Shown here: positions 1 through 6,508 of the stretch, piece by piece
Numbering within the stretch: position 1 is the stretch's first letter
Layout of the letters: each line of letters begins with the position of its first letter
Source: an uncultured Terriglobus sp.
GTDB lineage: Bacteria; Acidobacteriota; Terriglobia; Terriglobales; Acidobacteriaceae
NCBI GenBank assembly: GCA_937871605.1
Contig: CALMRM010000134.1
Span: 1-8,172 of the forward strand
Direction: 5' to 3'
DNA: 8,172 nt
Program-made: the position numbers and the translations under genes
Notes under the pieces: generated by a model
What the model saw: the letters and a program-made list of their open reading frames with translations, nothing else
The model's database searches: none
What the model was told of the DNA's origin: nothing

Positions 1-780
1 GCCCGGCTTTGGTGTACCGGGACTGGCGGGCACAAGGGCCGGCGCTGCCGCGGGTGCGGAATGGGCAGGCTGATCTTCAGCGGGCCCGGCCGGTTGCGGC
101 GCGGCTTTCTGAACCGGCGGTGCTGCAGGCGGCGGCGGAGGGGGCATAGTCGCCGCAACCTTGGCGCGCCATTGCAGCAGCGAGTTCGCGATGGCATTCG
201 CCACATGGCTCTGATAACCACTGTCATCGGCGGTGGAGTTGTTCTTCTCTGGCAGCAGTTCCACGGCCACCGCAGGGCACTGCATGTTGTCCAGCGGACG
301 CAGCCACGTTTGCCCCACGGACGCGGAGACGCGACCGTGCTCCATGGCGGTGCGCAGGTCGGTGGCCAGCGTGCGCGAACGGTCCGCGTAGGAGGCCTGC
401 GCCTCGTCCCAACGCACGGCTGCTCCTGCCGCATCCTTCTGCTGCAGAGCGCTGGTGTACAGGTGCACGCCGCTCCCGCTGGGTGCTGCGTACAGCAGAA
501 TGCAAGCGAGTGGGTGTGTGTTGTTGGCCAGCGCGGCGCGGGCGTCGCCCGTCATGTCCACGTCCGACTCACGCGTCATCTGCACGGCAAAGCCGCGCGC
601 GCGCAGCAACGACGCCAGCCTGCCCGCCAAATCCAGCGTGACCTGCTTTTCCGGCACGCGGTCCGCAATGCGCGCACCACTATCGGCGCCGCCCCGGGCT
701 GGGTCCAGCAGAACAAGCGGCTGCTGCGCGGCGGCGGCAAGCGGAAACAGCAGGAACAGGATGATGAACGTACTCGTCAC
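1..780 (-). CDS. Secreted N-acetylmuramoyl-L-alanine amidase-like protein (Amidase_3 fold, probably inactive), 3' end outside window
   Basis: 260 codons are visible and the frame is open to the left edge. The start is GTG at 780, because an in-frame TAG lies two codons upstream. A signal peptide follows (VTSTFIILFLLFPLAAAAQQ), so the product is exported. Amidase_3 (AmiC-like) landmarks are in order: LLDPARGG (residues 24-31), PEKQVTLDLA (43-52), GFAVQMTRESD (63-73), AN (85-86), LLYAAPS (95-101) and CPAVAVELLP (168-177). Active members cleave the amide between muramic acid and the stem peptide using Zn bound by His, Glu, His plus a catalytic Glu. Here Glu44 and Glu174 remain, but the first His is Arg29 and the second aligns with Tyr97. 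This suggests a non-catalytic binding or regulatory protein, which is inference. After about residue 211 comes a Pro/Ala-rich linker, so another domain or wall anchor may lie beyond the edge. No Shine-Dalgarno is evident. The gene lies downstream of two VWFA genes on the same strand. Confidence 0.8.
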   Translation of the reverse strand, partial: MTSTFIILFLLFPLAAAAQQPLVLLDPARGGADSGARIADRVPEKQVTLDLAGRLASLLRARGFAVQMTRESDVDMTGDARAALANNTHPLACILLYAAPSGSGVHLYTSALQQKDAAGAAVRWDEAQASYADRSRTLATDLRTAMEHGRVSASVGQTWLRPLDNMQCPAVAVELLPEKNNSTADDSGYQSHVANAIANSLLQWRAKVAATMPPPPPPAAPPVQKAAPQPAGPAEDQPAHSAPAAAPALVPASPGTPKPG

Positions 781-790
781 GGGCTAGCTG

Positions 791-820
791 ATTGTAGCGG
801 CTTGCGCAGACCCGGCAGTT
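791..820 (-). promoter_or_regulatory. Possible promoter of the amidase-like gene (TACAAT -10)
   Basis: On the minus strand TACAAT (796 down to 791) matches the bacterial -10 consensus at 5 of 6 bases. It ends 10 nt before the GTG start, so transcription would begin only a few bases upstream of the start codon. That fits the lack of a Shine-Dalgarno and a very short or leaderless transcript. The -35 side is weak (AACTGC or ACTGCC at the right distance). The call rests mainly on the -10. Confidence 0.35.
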
Positions 821-846
821 CCGCGTCCTCACCATACGTTTAGGTT

Positions 847-951
847 CGTCATCCTGAGCGGAGCGAAGGACCTGCTTTCCGCTCGAAGCAATAGTGCAGG
901 TGGAGAGGGAAACAGGTCCTTCGACTCCGCTGCGCTCCGCTCAGGATGACG
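847..951. repeat. Large intergenic inverted repeat (REP-like palindrome)
   Basis: The left arm at 847-874 and the right arm at 913-951 are exact reverse complements over 28 bases, except that the right arm carries an 11-base insertion (924-934). About 38 nt separate the arms. The outer tip reads CGTCATCCTGAGCGGAG on the left and its complement on the right. The extra 11 bases create a second copy of CTCCGCT next to the original, so they look like a local duplication. Very similar GTCATCCTGAGC...GAAGGACC elements are, from memory, scattered in many copies between genes of Acidobacteria and other environmental bacteria. Translated, they give the recurrent spurious peptide VILSGAQRSR. The element lies between the stop of the VWFA gene and the promoter of the amidase-like gene and could form a strong RNA hairpin there. 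No T-run follows, so it is not a classical terminator. Confidence 0.85.
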
Positions 952-975
952 AGTTCTGCTGCGCTCCGCTCAGGA
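929..975. repeat. 18-bp direct repeat at the palindrome edge
   Basis: GCTGCGCTCCGCTCAGGA occurs exactly at 929-946 and again at 958-975, a period of 29 bp. The first copy is inside the right arm of the palindrome and the second is just outside it, so a fragment of the repeat element was duplicated. Confidence 0.8.
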
Positions 976-1020
976 GTGTCAAAGCTTGCCGCGCTGCTCA
1001 GGAGGACGGAAGAGAAAGCG

Positions 1021-2121
1021 CTACTGGCCCGCAGACGCGGTGGCCGGACCAGCACCCTTGGGAAAATAGCCGCTGCGGGTGCGCACCGTCAGCTTGCCAT
1101 ACCCCTTTTCCTGCGCCGTGACGTGGATCGCCCGATAGCCGCCCAGCCGCGCGGGCTTGGTACTGGTGTAGGCCAGCGTGTATTGCGGGCGAATATCGGT
1201 GGCCACCTGCTGCGCGATGCTGTCCACCTCGTCCAGTCTGCGCGGAAAGTAGGCGACGCCGCCCGTCTGCTCGGCCAGCGTCTCCAGCACGCGCTTGGCG
1301 TGGCGGCTCTCGCGGCGGTCCTCGTCCGGCCCGAACAGCAGGCCCACGCAGTAGATGGTGGGGCCGTCCAGCTCCTGCACGCGGCGGATCGTCTCTTCCA
1401 GGGTGGAAGTGCTGGCGTTATCGTCACCATCGGTGATCACCAGCAGCACCTGTTTGGGCTGTTTGGCATTGCGCGCCAGGTAGTCGGCTGAGGCGATCAC
1501 GGCGTCGTAGATGGCCGTACCGCCGCTGGCCTTGACGTAGTTCAGCCCTTCTTCCAGCTTTTTGATGTCGCGGGTAAAGTCCTGGTCGATGAACGCTTCC
1601 CATGAGAAGTCGACGAGGAAAGCCTCGTCCTGCGGGTTCGACAACTTGATCAGGTCGATGGAGGCGCGGCCCACCGCGGCGCGTTTGTCATACATGGACC
1701 CGGAACTGTCAATCAGGATGCCCAGCGACACCGGCAGGTCCTCATGCCGGAACGAGACCACATTCTGCTGCACGCCATCCTCAAACACCTGGAAGGCGTC
1801 ACGCGGCAGCGTCTGCACCATGCGGCCGTTGTTGTCGAGCACGCTGGCGTTCAGCCGGACCTCGCCCACGGCGGTGCGCAGGGTATACGTGCCGCCCGCG
1901 CGCTGCACCTGATCGCCAGGCGCCGCGGGTGTGGTGCCGGTCTGTGCAGGTGTGGCAGAAGCTGGTGCCTGCTCCGCGTCTGGTGAAGGCACCGGATCTC
2001 GGTCCACCGTGAGCGGCGGCGCGACTGGCTTCTGCGAGCTTGTCTGAGACCGTAAAGCGGGGCCGCAAAGGAGTGCGAAGAGCGAAAGTGAGACAGCGGC
2101 GCGGCTAATCCGAAGGTGCAT
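1021..2121 (-). CDS. Secreted VWFA-related protein (Acidobacterial TIGR03436-type), distal paralogue
   Basis: 366 aa. A signal peptide (about residues 1-26, MHLRISRAAVSLSLFALLCG then PALRSQ) is followed by a Pro/Ala/Thr-rich linker (27-75), a small beta domain containing FQVFEDGVQQNVVSF (110-124), and a von Willebrand factor A domain (about 130-315). The metal-ion-dependent adhesion site is complete: DSSGS (D138, S140, S142), Thr202 in GGTAIYDA, and Asp231 in ITDGDDN. VWFA domains bind protein ligands through a divalent cation. This family is known mainly from Acidobacteria, its partners are unknown, and a periplasmic or envelope role is inferred from the signal peptide. The start is ATG 2121 with AGGG five nt upstream, both inside the end of the preceding VWFA gene. 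The 17-bp overlap implies co-transcription and translational coupling. The C-terminus (RSGYFPKG, 349-356) resembles the paralogue's NRQGYYAPSD ending, as expected for the whole family. Confidence 0.92.
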   Translation of the reverse strand: MHLRISRAAVSLSLFALLCGPALRSQTSSQKPVAPPLTVDRDPVPSPDAEQAPASATPAQTGTTPAAPGDQVQRAGGTYTLRTAVGEVRLNASVLDNNGRMVQTLPRDAFQVFEDGVQQNVVSFRHEDLPVSLGILIDSSGSMYDKRAAVGRASIDLIKLSNPQDEAFLVDFSWEAFIDQDFTRDIKKLEEGLNYVKASGGTAIYDAVIASADYLARNAKQPKQVLLVITDGDDNASTSTLEETIRRVQELDGPTIYCVGLLFGPDEDRRESRHAKRVLETLAEQTGGVAYFPRRLDEVDSIAQQVATDIRPQYTLAYTSTKPARLGGYRAIHVTAQEKGYGKLTVRTRSGYFPKGAGPATASAGQ

Positions 2122-3166
2122 AGTAACCCTGACGATTGTGAACCAGGAGCTGCGGCAGGCCTGCCGGCGGGTTCAGCTTTACCTTCAATTTACGCCAGTT
2201 GCCGTCGTGCTTCAGGTCCGTGGGCCTGTAGCCCACCACGTACTCGTTGCGCAACTCGGCAGAAATGCGCGACGCAATATCGCCCAGTTCCGAAATATCG
2301 CTCACACGGAAGAGTCTGCCCCCGGTGGTCTCGCAGATGTCGGTCAGCAGCGCGGGGCCGTTCTTCTCTTCCTCCGTTGCGGCGGTCTGATCGAAAATAC
2401 CGATACTGTAGATCTGCACATCGCTCTCGCGCACGGCCTTGCGCAGCTCCCCTTCGGTGTAGCGGGAGCGGTTATCGCCGCCATCGCTGATGATGAGCAG
2501 CGCCTTGCGCTCGTACTTGGCAGCCTTCAGCTTGTTGATGCCCAGGTATACCGCGTCAATCAGCGCGGTGCGGTTTTGCGGCTTCAGCATCACCATGCGC
2601 GCGTCCACGTCGTCCACGTTGTTGGTGTAGTCCACCACCACGTTGGGTCGGTCATTGAAGGCGACCACGAAGAACTCGTCCTGCGGGTTGCTGGTGCGCA
2701 TAAACTCGCTGAGCGCCCGGCGGGCGCGGGCAAATTTGCTGTTCATGCTGCCGCTCAGGTCGAAGATGATGCCGATGGTGACAGGTGCATCGTCCGTCGA
2801 AAAGGTGCGAATGGTCTGCGGCAGATTGTTCTCGTAGACGTAAAAGTTCTCGCGCTCCAGGCCCGTGACCAGGCGGTTTTCGCTGTCGGTGACGGTCATG
2901 GGTACCAGGACAAGATTGGTTTCCACACGCAACGTCGCGCCAGGATGCAGTGCGCCCTTTCGCGTCACGTCCGCACCCGTGATGACCTCAGGTTTTGGAG
3001 CCGCAGGTGGCGGCACAGCAGGCTTTGCTGGGGTGTGCGCCTTGTCTAAAGGATTTTCCTGCGCGGCCGCCAGCGGCGCAGCCAGCATACCCGCGCACAG
3101 CAGCGTCAGCAGCAGGGTCGCTGTGCGGGGTACGCGCAAACAGAGTGTCGGGACCATCCAACGCAT
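2105..3166 (-). CDS. Secreted VWFA-related protein (Acidobacterial TIGR03436-type), proximal paralogue
   Basis: 353 aa from ATG 3166. The reading frame continues to a GTG at 3235, but that would put 23 extra residues before the signal peptide. ATG 3166 has GGCAGG eight nt upstream and gives a normal export signal (positively charged start, LLLTLLCAGMLAAPLAAAQ). Next come a Pro-rich linker, a beta segment (VPMTVTDSENRLVTGLEREN, near residues 88-107) and a VWFA domain. MIDAS residues are all present: DLSGS (D136, S138, S140), Thr200 in NRTALIDA, and Asp228 in ISDGGDN. It shares the layout and the SNPQDE motif with its downstream neighbour but is clearly diverged, so this is an old duplication rather than a recent one. 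Its last codons contain the ribosome site and start of the next gene. Its function is unknown. Metal-dependent protein binding in the envelope is the likely role. Confidence 0.9.
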   Translation of the reverse strand: MRWMVPTLCLRVPRTATLLLTLLCAGMLAAPLAAAQENPLDKAHTPAKPAVPPPAAPKPEVITGADVTRKGALHPGATLRVETNLVLVPMTVTDSENRLVTGLERENFYVYENNLPQTIRTFSTDDAPVTIGIIFDLSGSMNSKFARARRALSEFMRTSNPQDEFFVVAFNDRPNVVVDYTNNVDDVDARMVMLKPQNRTALIDAVYLGINKLKAAKYERKALLIISDGGDNRSRYTEGELRKAVRESDVQIYSIGIFDQTAATEEEKNGPALLTDICETTGGRLFRVSDISELGDIASRISAELRNEYVVGYRPTDLKHDGNWRKLKVKLNPPAGLPQLLVHNRQGYYAPSD

Positions 3167-3226
3167 GCAAGCAGCCTGCCGGTGTGCGGCGAGTGACAAG
3201 TGGTTCGATGGGACAGCAGCGCGCAG

Positions 3227-3268
3227 GTTTGCCACCCCAGGGGAACTCGATTGTACGCGATGGCAAAC
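3227..3268. repeat. 8-bp inverted repeat flanking the VWFA promoter -10
   Basis: GTTTGCCA at 3227-3234 and TGGCAAAC at 3261-3268 are exact reverse complements separated by 26 nt. The putative -10 of the VWFA genes lies between them. This could be a two-half-site operator or a weak hairpin in the leader. An 8-bp match over this span can also occur by chance. Confidence 0.35.
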
Positions 3269-3279
3269 GCAGCGGTCAG
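3250..3279 (-). promoter_or_regulatory. Probable promoter of the VWFA gene pair
   Basis: Reading the minus strand, CTGACC (3279-3274; four of six match TTGACA) is followed by an 18-nt spacer and TACAAT (3255-3250; five of six match TATAAT). Transcription would start near 3243, giving a leader of about 75 nt before ATG 3166. The site lies in the gap between the transporter stop and the first VWFA gene, so the pair probably has its own transcript. Confidence 0.5.
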
Positions 3280-3298
3280 GTTCTAGTGCCGCACCGAT

Positions 3299-4876
3299 TT
3301 AGTGTGCTGCACCCTCTGGTGCCTTCTCGCCGCCCTTGGGCTTGCTGAGCAGGAAGGCCAGAAAGAACATGCCCACCGTTAGCCACGCCAAGAGGCGGTA
3401 CACGTCGGCGTAGCCCAGCACGGCGGCCTGCTGGTTCAGTTGCTGGTAGACCGACGCCTGCGCGGCATAGCCACCGTTCGCCTGGCCGAAGGTGTTGCCC
3501 AGGAACTGACCGGTCTGCTGCACCGTGCTCGCAAACTGGTCGTTTGCGTAAGTCATGTAGTTCTGCAGCTGCGCCTGGTGGTAGAGCGAGCGGTTCGTCA
3601 CCTCTGCTCCGGTGAGCGAGATCAGGATGGAGCCGCCGATATTGCGCGCGAAATTGATGAGGCCGGAGACCTGGTTGCTGGCCTCGCGCGGCAGGCCCAC
3701 ATACGCCGCATTGGTAATGGCGATGAAGCAGAACGGGATCGGCAGAATTTGCACGATGCGCAGCAGCGAGTTGTAGCCGAAGCTGATGTCGAGCGTCAGG
3801 TGCGTGGACACGTAGTAGTACGCGGCGGCAAACGCCACAAAGGCGAGCGCCACGATGTTGCGCGCGGGAAACTTGTCGGACAGGATGCCGGCGATAGGTG
3901 CGGCCACCAGCAGCATCACTCCGCCCAGCGTCAGCGCCTTGCCCGCATTGGTGGCGGTGTACCCCAGCAACTGCTGCAGGAATTGCGGCTGCAACACCGT
4001 GCCCGCGTTCAAGATGCCACCTACCAGCAGCATCAGGAAGCAACAGATGCTGAAGTTCTTAAAGCGGAACAGCCGCAGGTTCATGATGGGGTTTTTTGTC
4101 CCCTTCAGTTCCCAAACAATGAGTGCGATGATGCCGATCACGAACATCGCGGAGAAGCCGCGGATGAAGTTGGAGGCGAACCAGTCGTTCTCCTCACCCT
4201 TATCAAGCGCGATCTGCAGCCCGGCCATGGCGATGGTCAGAAAGCCGATGCCGACATAATCGCCCTTGAAGAAGTTTTTACGGTCGCTTTTGATCCAGGG
4301 CGGGTCATCCACGACGCGCGTAACCAGCAGGAAAGCCAGAATGCCGACCGGAATATTGATGTAAAAGATCCAGCGCCAGGAGTAATTGTCGGTAATCCAG
4401 CCGCCCAGCGTGGGTCCGATCGATGGCGCCATAACGGTGACCAGCGCATACAGTGAGAACGCGACACCGCGCCGCTTGGCGTCAAAGCTGTCGGCCATAA
4501 TGGCCTGCGCCATGGGCTGCAACCCGCCGCCACCCACGCCCTGCAGCACACGAAATAACAAGAGCAGCGGCAACGACGGCGCAATGCCGCACAGAAAACT
4601 GCTGATGGTAAACAGCGTGATGCAGAGCAAAAAGAAGTTCTTACGGCCAAAGATGGTGGACATCCATCCGCCCAGCGGCAGCACGATGGCGTTCGACACC
4701 AGGTAGCTTGTCAACACCCACGTGCCCTGGTCCTGGCTGGCTGCCAGCGAGCCGGAGATGTGCGGCAGCGCCACGTTGGCGATGGAGGTGTCCAGCACCT
4801 CCATAAACGCGGCAATCGCTACCGTTCCCGCGATGACCCACGGGTTGACTCGCGGTTTCCAGACCTCGTCTGCCAT
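3299..4876 (-). CDS. DHA2-family MFS multidrug transporter (EmrB/QacA type)
   Basis: 525 aa from ATG 4876, the usual length of 14-helix DHA2 drug/H+ antiporters of the inner membrane. Family signatures: LDTSIANVALP (28-38, motif D1 in TM1), GWMSTIFGRKNFF (70-82, motif A in the TM2-3 loop), a Gly-rich VLQGVGGGGLQPM stretch (110-122), the antiporter motif C APSIGPTLGGWI (150-161) and WRWIFYINIPVG (167-178). A Gln/Asn-rich non-membrane loop (about 424-490) precedes the last helix, as in EmrB. A GTG at 4900 would add eight residues, but GGAGAGG (4894-4888) lies inside that extension and serves ATG 4876. Substrates cannot be told from sequence. EmrB normally works with an EmrA adaptor and an outer-membrane TolC. 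Neither gene is in this window, so partners would be elsewhere or the pump works alone. It is transcribed divergently from the DUF1015 gene. Confidence 0.93.
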   Translation of the reverse strand: MADEVWKPRVNPWVIAGTVAIAAFMEVLDTSIANVALPHISGSLAASQDQGTWVLTSYLVSNAIVLPLGGWMSTIFGRKNFFLLCITLFTISSFLCGIAPSLPLLLLFRVLQGVGGGGLQPMAQAIMADSFDAKRRGVAFSLYALVTVMAPSIGPTLGGWITDNYSWRWIFYINIPVGILAFLLVTRVVDDPPWIKSDRKNFFKGDYVGIGFLTIAMAGLQIALDKGEENDWFASNFIRGFSAMFVIGIIALIVWELKGTKNPIMNLRLFRFKNFSICCFLMLLVGGILNAGTVLQPQFLQQLLGYTATNAGKALTLGGVMLLVAAPIAGILSDKFPARNIVALAFVAFAAAYYYVSTHLTLDISFGYNSLLRIVQILPIPFCFIAITNAAYVGLPREASNQVSGLINFARNIGGSILISLTGAEVTNRSLYHQAQLQNYMTYANDQFASTVQQTGQFLGNTFGQANGGYAAQASVYQQLNQQAAVLGYADVYRLLAWLTVGMFFLAFLLSKPKGGEKAPEGAAH

Positions 4877-5061
4877 CGTTTGTGCCGCCTCTCCGAGCAC
4901 GTTCCGGCGGCGTCCTCACGCAGATGTAACCGGCAACTCTGGTGATGAGATGCGGCAGTGACTTGTACGATGCCGCTGGGCACGGCATGGCGTTCGCTCC
5001 GCTGTCACGCACGGCCCATAGAATGAACCTTGCCAAGCACCTACAGGAGCCCATCGCACCC
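4877..5061. other. Divergent intergenic region between transporter and DUF1015 gene
   Basis: These 185 bp must hold the start signals for both flanking genes. GGAGAGG (4888-4894, minus strand) is the transporter's ribosome site, 11 nt from its ATG. AGGAG (5045-5049, plus strand) lies 12 nt before the DUF1015 ATG, a somewhat long spacing. TAGAAT at 5019-5024 is a possible -10 for DUF1015 but has no convincing -35. No operator-like palindrome or regulator gene was seen. Confidence 0.5.
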
Positions 5062-6504
5062 ATGCAGATTTACCCGTTCCGCGCGCTTCGTTACAACACC
5101 GGCAAGGTCGAGCTCAGCGACGTAGTCACCCAGCCGTACGACAAGATTTCGCCCAGCATGCAGCAGGCGTACTACGACCGGAGCCCGTACAACCTCATCC
5201 GCGTGATCCTGGGCAAACGCGAGGCGACGGACACCGACGCGGCGAACGTCTACACCCGCGCCGCCGCGTCTCTGCAGGATTGGCGGCGCGAGGCAGTGCT
5301 GGTGGAGGAACGCGAGCCCGCCCTGTTCGGCTATGCCCAGCGCTACACGGTACCAGGCACGGGCGAGGTGCGTGAGCGGCGCGGCCTCATCTGCCTGGGC
5401 CACCTGTACGACTACGCGGAAGAGGTCGTCTACCGGCACGAGCAGACGCTGAGCAAACCCAAGAGCGACCGCCTGTCACTGTTCAAGGCCACGCGCACCT
5501 ACTGCGAACAGATCTACATGCTCTACTCCGACCCGGCGTTTACCGTGGAGCACCTTGTCTTTGGCAACAAGAGCGGCGAACCGACCGTCGCGCCGGACGA
5601 GACCGTCACGGACGAGTACGGCGTGGTGCATTCCGTATGGAAGGTGACCGACCCGCACGTGCTGAATCTGCTGGTGGGCGCGCTGCAGGACAAGAAGCTC
5701 ATCATAGCCGACGGCCACCACCGCTATGAAACCTCCACGACCTACGCGCGTGAGCGTGCGGCGGAACTTGGCGTGCCGGTCACGACGCAGCAAAGCGGCA
5801 AAACGGAACGCGCCGCGGGCGATGCGGACGAGTCGCCCTCCAACGACGCCGATCTCCACACCGGTCCGCAGCTGCCCGCGCCACCCTTTCCTGAAGCGGC
5901 CATGATGATGACGCTGGTCAACACAGACGCACCGGGCATCACCATCCTGCCAACGCACCGCATCGTCTACGGCTTGAAGGACTTCTCGCCAGAAGCATTT
6001 CTACAGCGCGCGGCGGAGTTCTTTGACATCTCTACGATCGAGACCAAGGCCGCGGCAGCAGGCTCCGACGCGGAGAACGTCGAGGGCGTGGTCGAACGTA
6101 CCGCCCCACTCAACGGCACCGACGGCGTCGCCTTCCTGGCCGTGATGCAGGACGGCACCCACCTGCTCCGCGCCAAGGCCGACGCCATCGACGCAGCCCT
6201 GCAGCACGTGCCGCCACGGCAGCGCTCCATGGACGTGGTGCAGCTGCACCGGCTGGTGCTGGAGCATCTGCTGGACCTCTCGCCGGAGAGTATTCGCAAC
6301 CAGGAAAACCTGCGTTACCTGCGCTCCGCCGAAGACGCCGCTGCCCAGGTCAGCCGGGGCGAGGCGGACATCGCTTTCCTGATCAAACCAGTCACGCTCG
6401 ACCAGATGAAAGAGGTCTCGCTGAGCGGCGAGGTGATGCCGCAGAAGTCCACGGACTTCTACCCCAAGCTGCTGAGCGGCCTGGCCTTCTACGCGCTGGA
6501 CTGA
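5062..6504 (+). CDS. DUF1015 family protein (COG4198)
   Basis: 480 aa. The open frame begins upstream at 4942, but the conserved N-terminus of the family is PFRALRYN. MQIYPFRALRYN from ATG 5062 fits it, with AGGAG 12 nt upstream. Conserved blocks: VVTQPYDKIS (21-30), SPYNLIRVILGK (41-52), YRHEQTLSKPKSDRL (124-138), LIIADGHHRYET (213-224), LPTHRIVYGL (296-305) and MPQKSTDFYPKL (459-470). The DGHHR motif followed by a helix resembles the nucleotide-binding motif of ParB/sulfiredoxin-fold proteins, including the free-serine kinases SerK and SbnI. A phosphotransfer role is therefore possible but unproven. The protein looks cytosolic, with no signal peptide or membrane helix. Residues 240-275 form a hydrophilic low-complexity insert (Gly/Asp/Ser/Pro) right after the DGHHR helix, probably a disordered loop. 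A long palindrome begins four bases after the stop. Confidence 0.9.
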   Translation: MQIYPFRALRYNTGKVELSDVVTQPYDKISPSMQQAYYDRSPYNLIRVILGKREATDTDAANVYTRAAASLQDWRREAVLVEEREPALFGYAQRYTVPGTGEVRERRGLICLGHLYDYAEEVVYRHEQTLSKPKSDRLSLFKATRTYCEQIYMLYSDPAFTVEHLVFGNKSGEPTVAPDETVTDEYGVVHSVWKVTDPHVLNLLVGALQDKKLIIADGHHRYETSTTYARERAAELGVPVTTQQSGKTERAAGDADESPSNDADLHTGPQLPAPPFPEAAMMMTLVNTDAPGITILPTHRIVYGLKDFSPEAFLQRAAEFFDISTIETKAAAAGSDAENVEGVVERTAPLNGTDGVAFLAVMQDGTHLLRAKADAIDAALQHVPPRQRSMDVVQLHRLVLEHLLDLSPESIRNQENLRYLRSAEDAAAQVSRGEADIAFLIKPVTLDQMKEVSLSGEVMPQKSTDFYPKLLSGLAFYALD

Positions 6505-6508
6505 CCCG

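Noticed and set aside
61..843. Plus-strand open frame of 260 codons rich in Arg and Gly
   Set aside because: It is the antisense shadow of the amidase-like gene, whose signal peptide and family motifs are clear. The plus-strand product has arginine-rich, low-information composition.
849..1055. Minus-strand frame of 68 codons containing LVILSGAQRSR
   Set aside because: Most of it is translation of the palindromic repeat, a well-known source of spurious small proteins.
2138..3049. Plus-strand open frame of 303 codons
   Set aside because: It lies opposite the VWFA gene with its intact MIDAS motifs. The frame is open because of high GC, and no family is recognisable.
3167..3235. GTG 3235 as start of the first VWFA gene
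   Set aside because: It would place 23 residues before a normal signal peptide, and ATG 3166 has a better ribosome site. It cannot be excluded, because the promoter lies just upstream.
3440..4456. Plus-strand open frame of 338 codons, His/Gln/Asp-rich
   Set aside because: Antisense to the MFS transporter. The composition is typical of a reverse complement of hydrophobic helices.
4942..5061. N-terminal extension of DUF1015 from the first in-frame ATG
   Set aside because: The family begins at the PFRALRYN segment. The extra 40 residues have no conserved character and contain the ribosome site.
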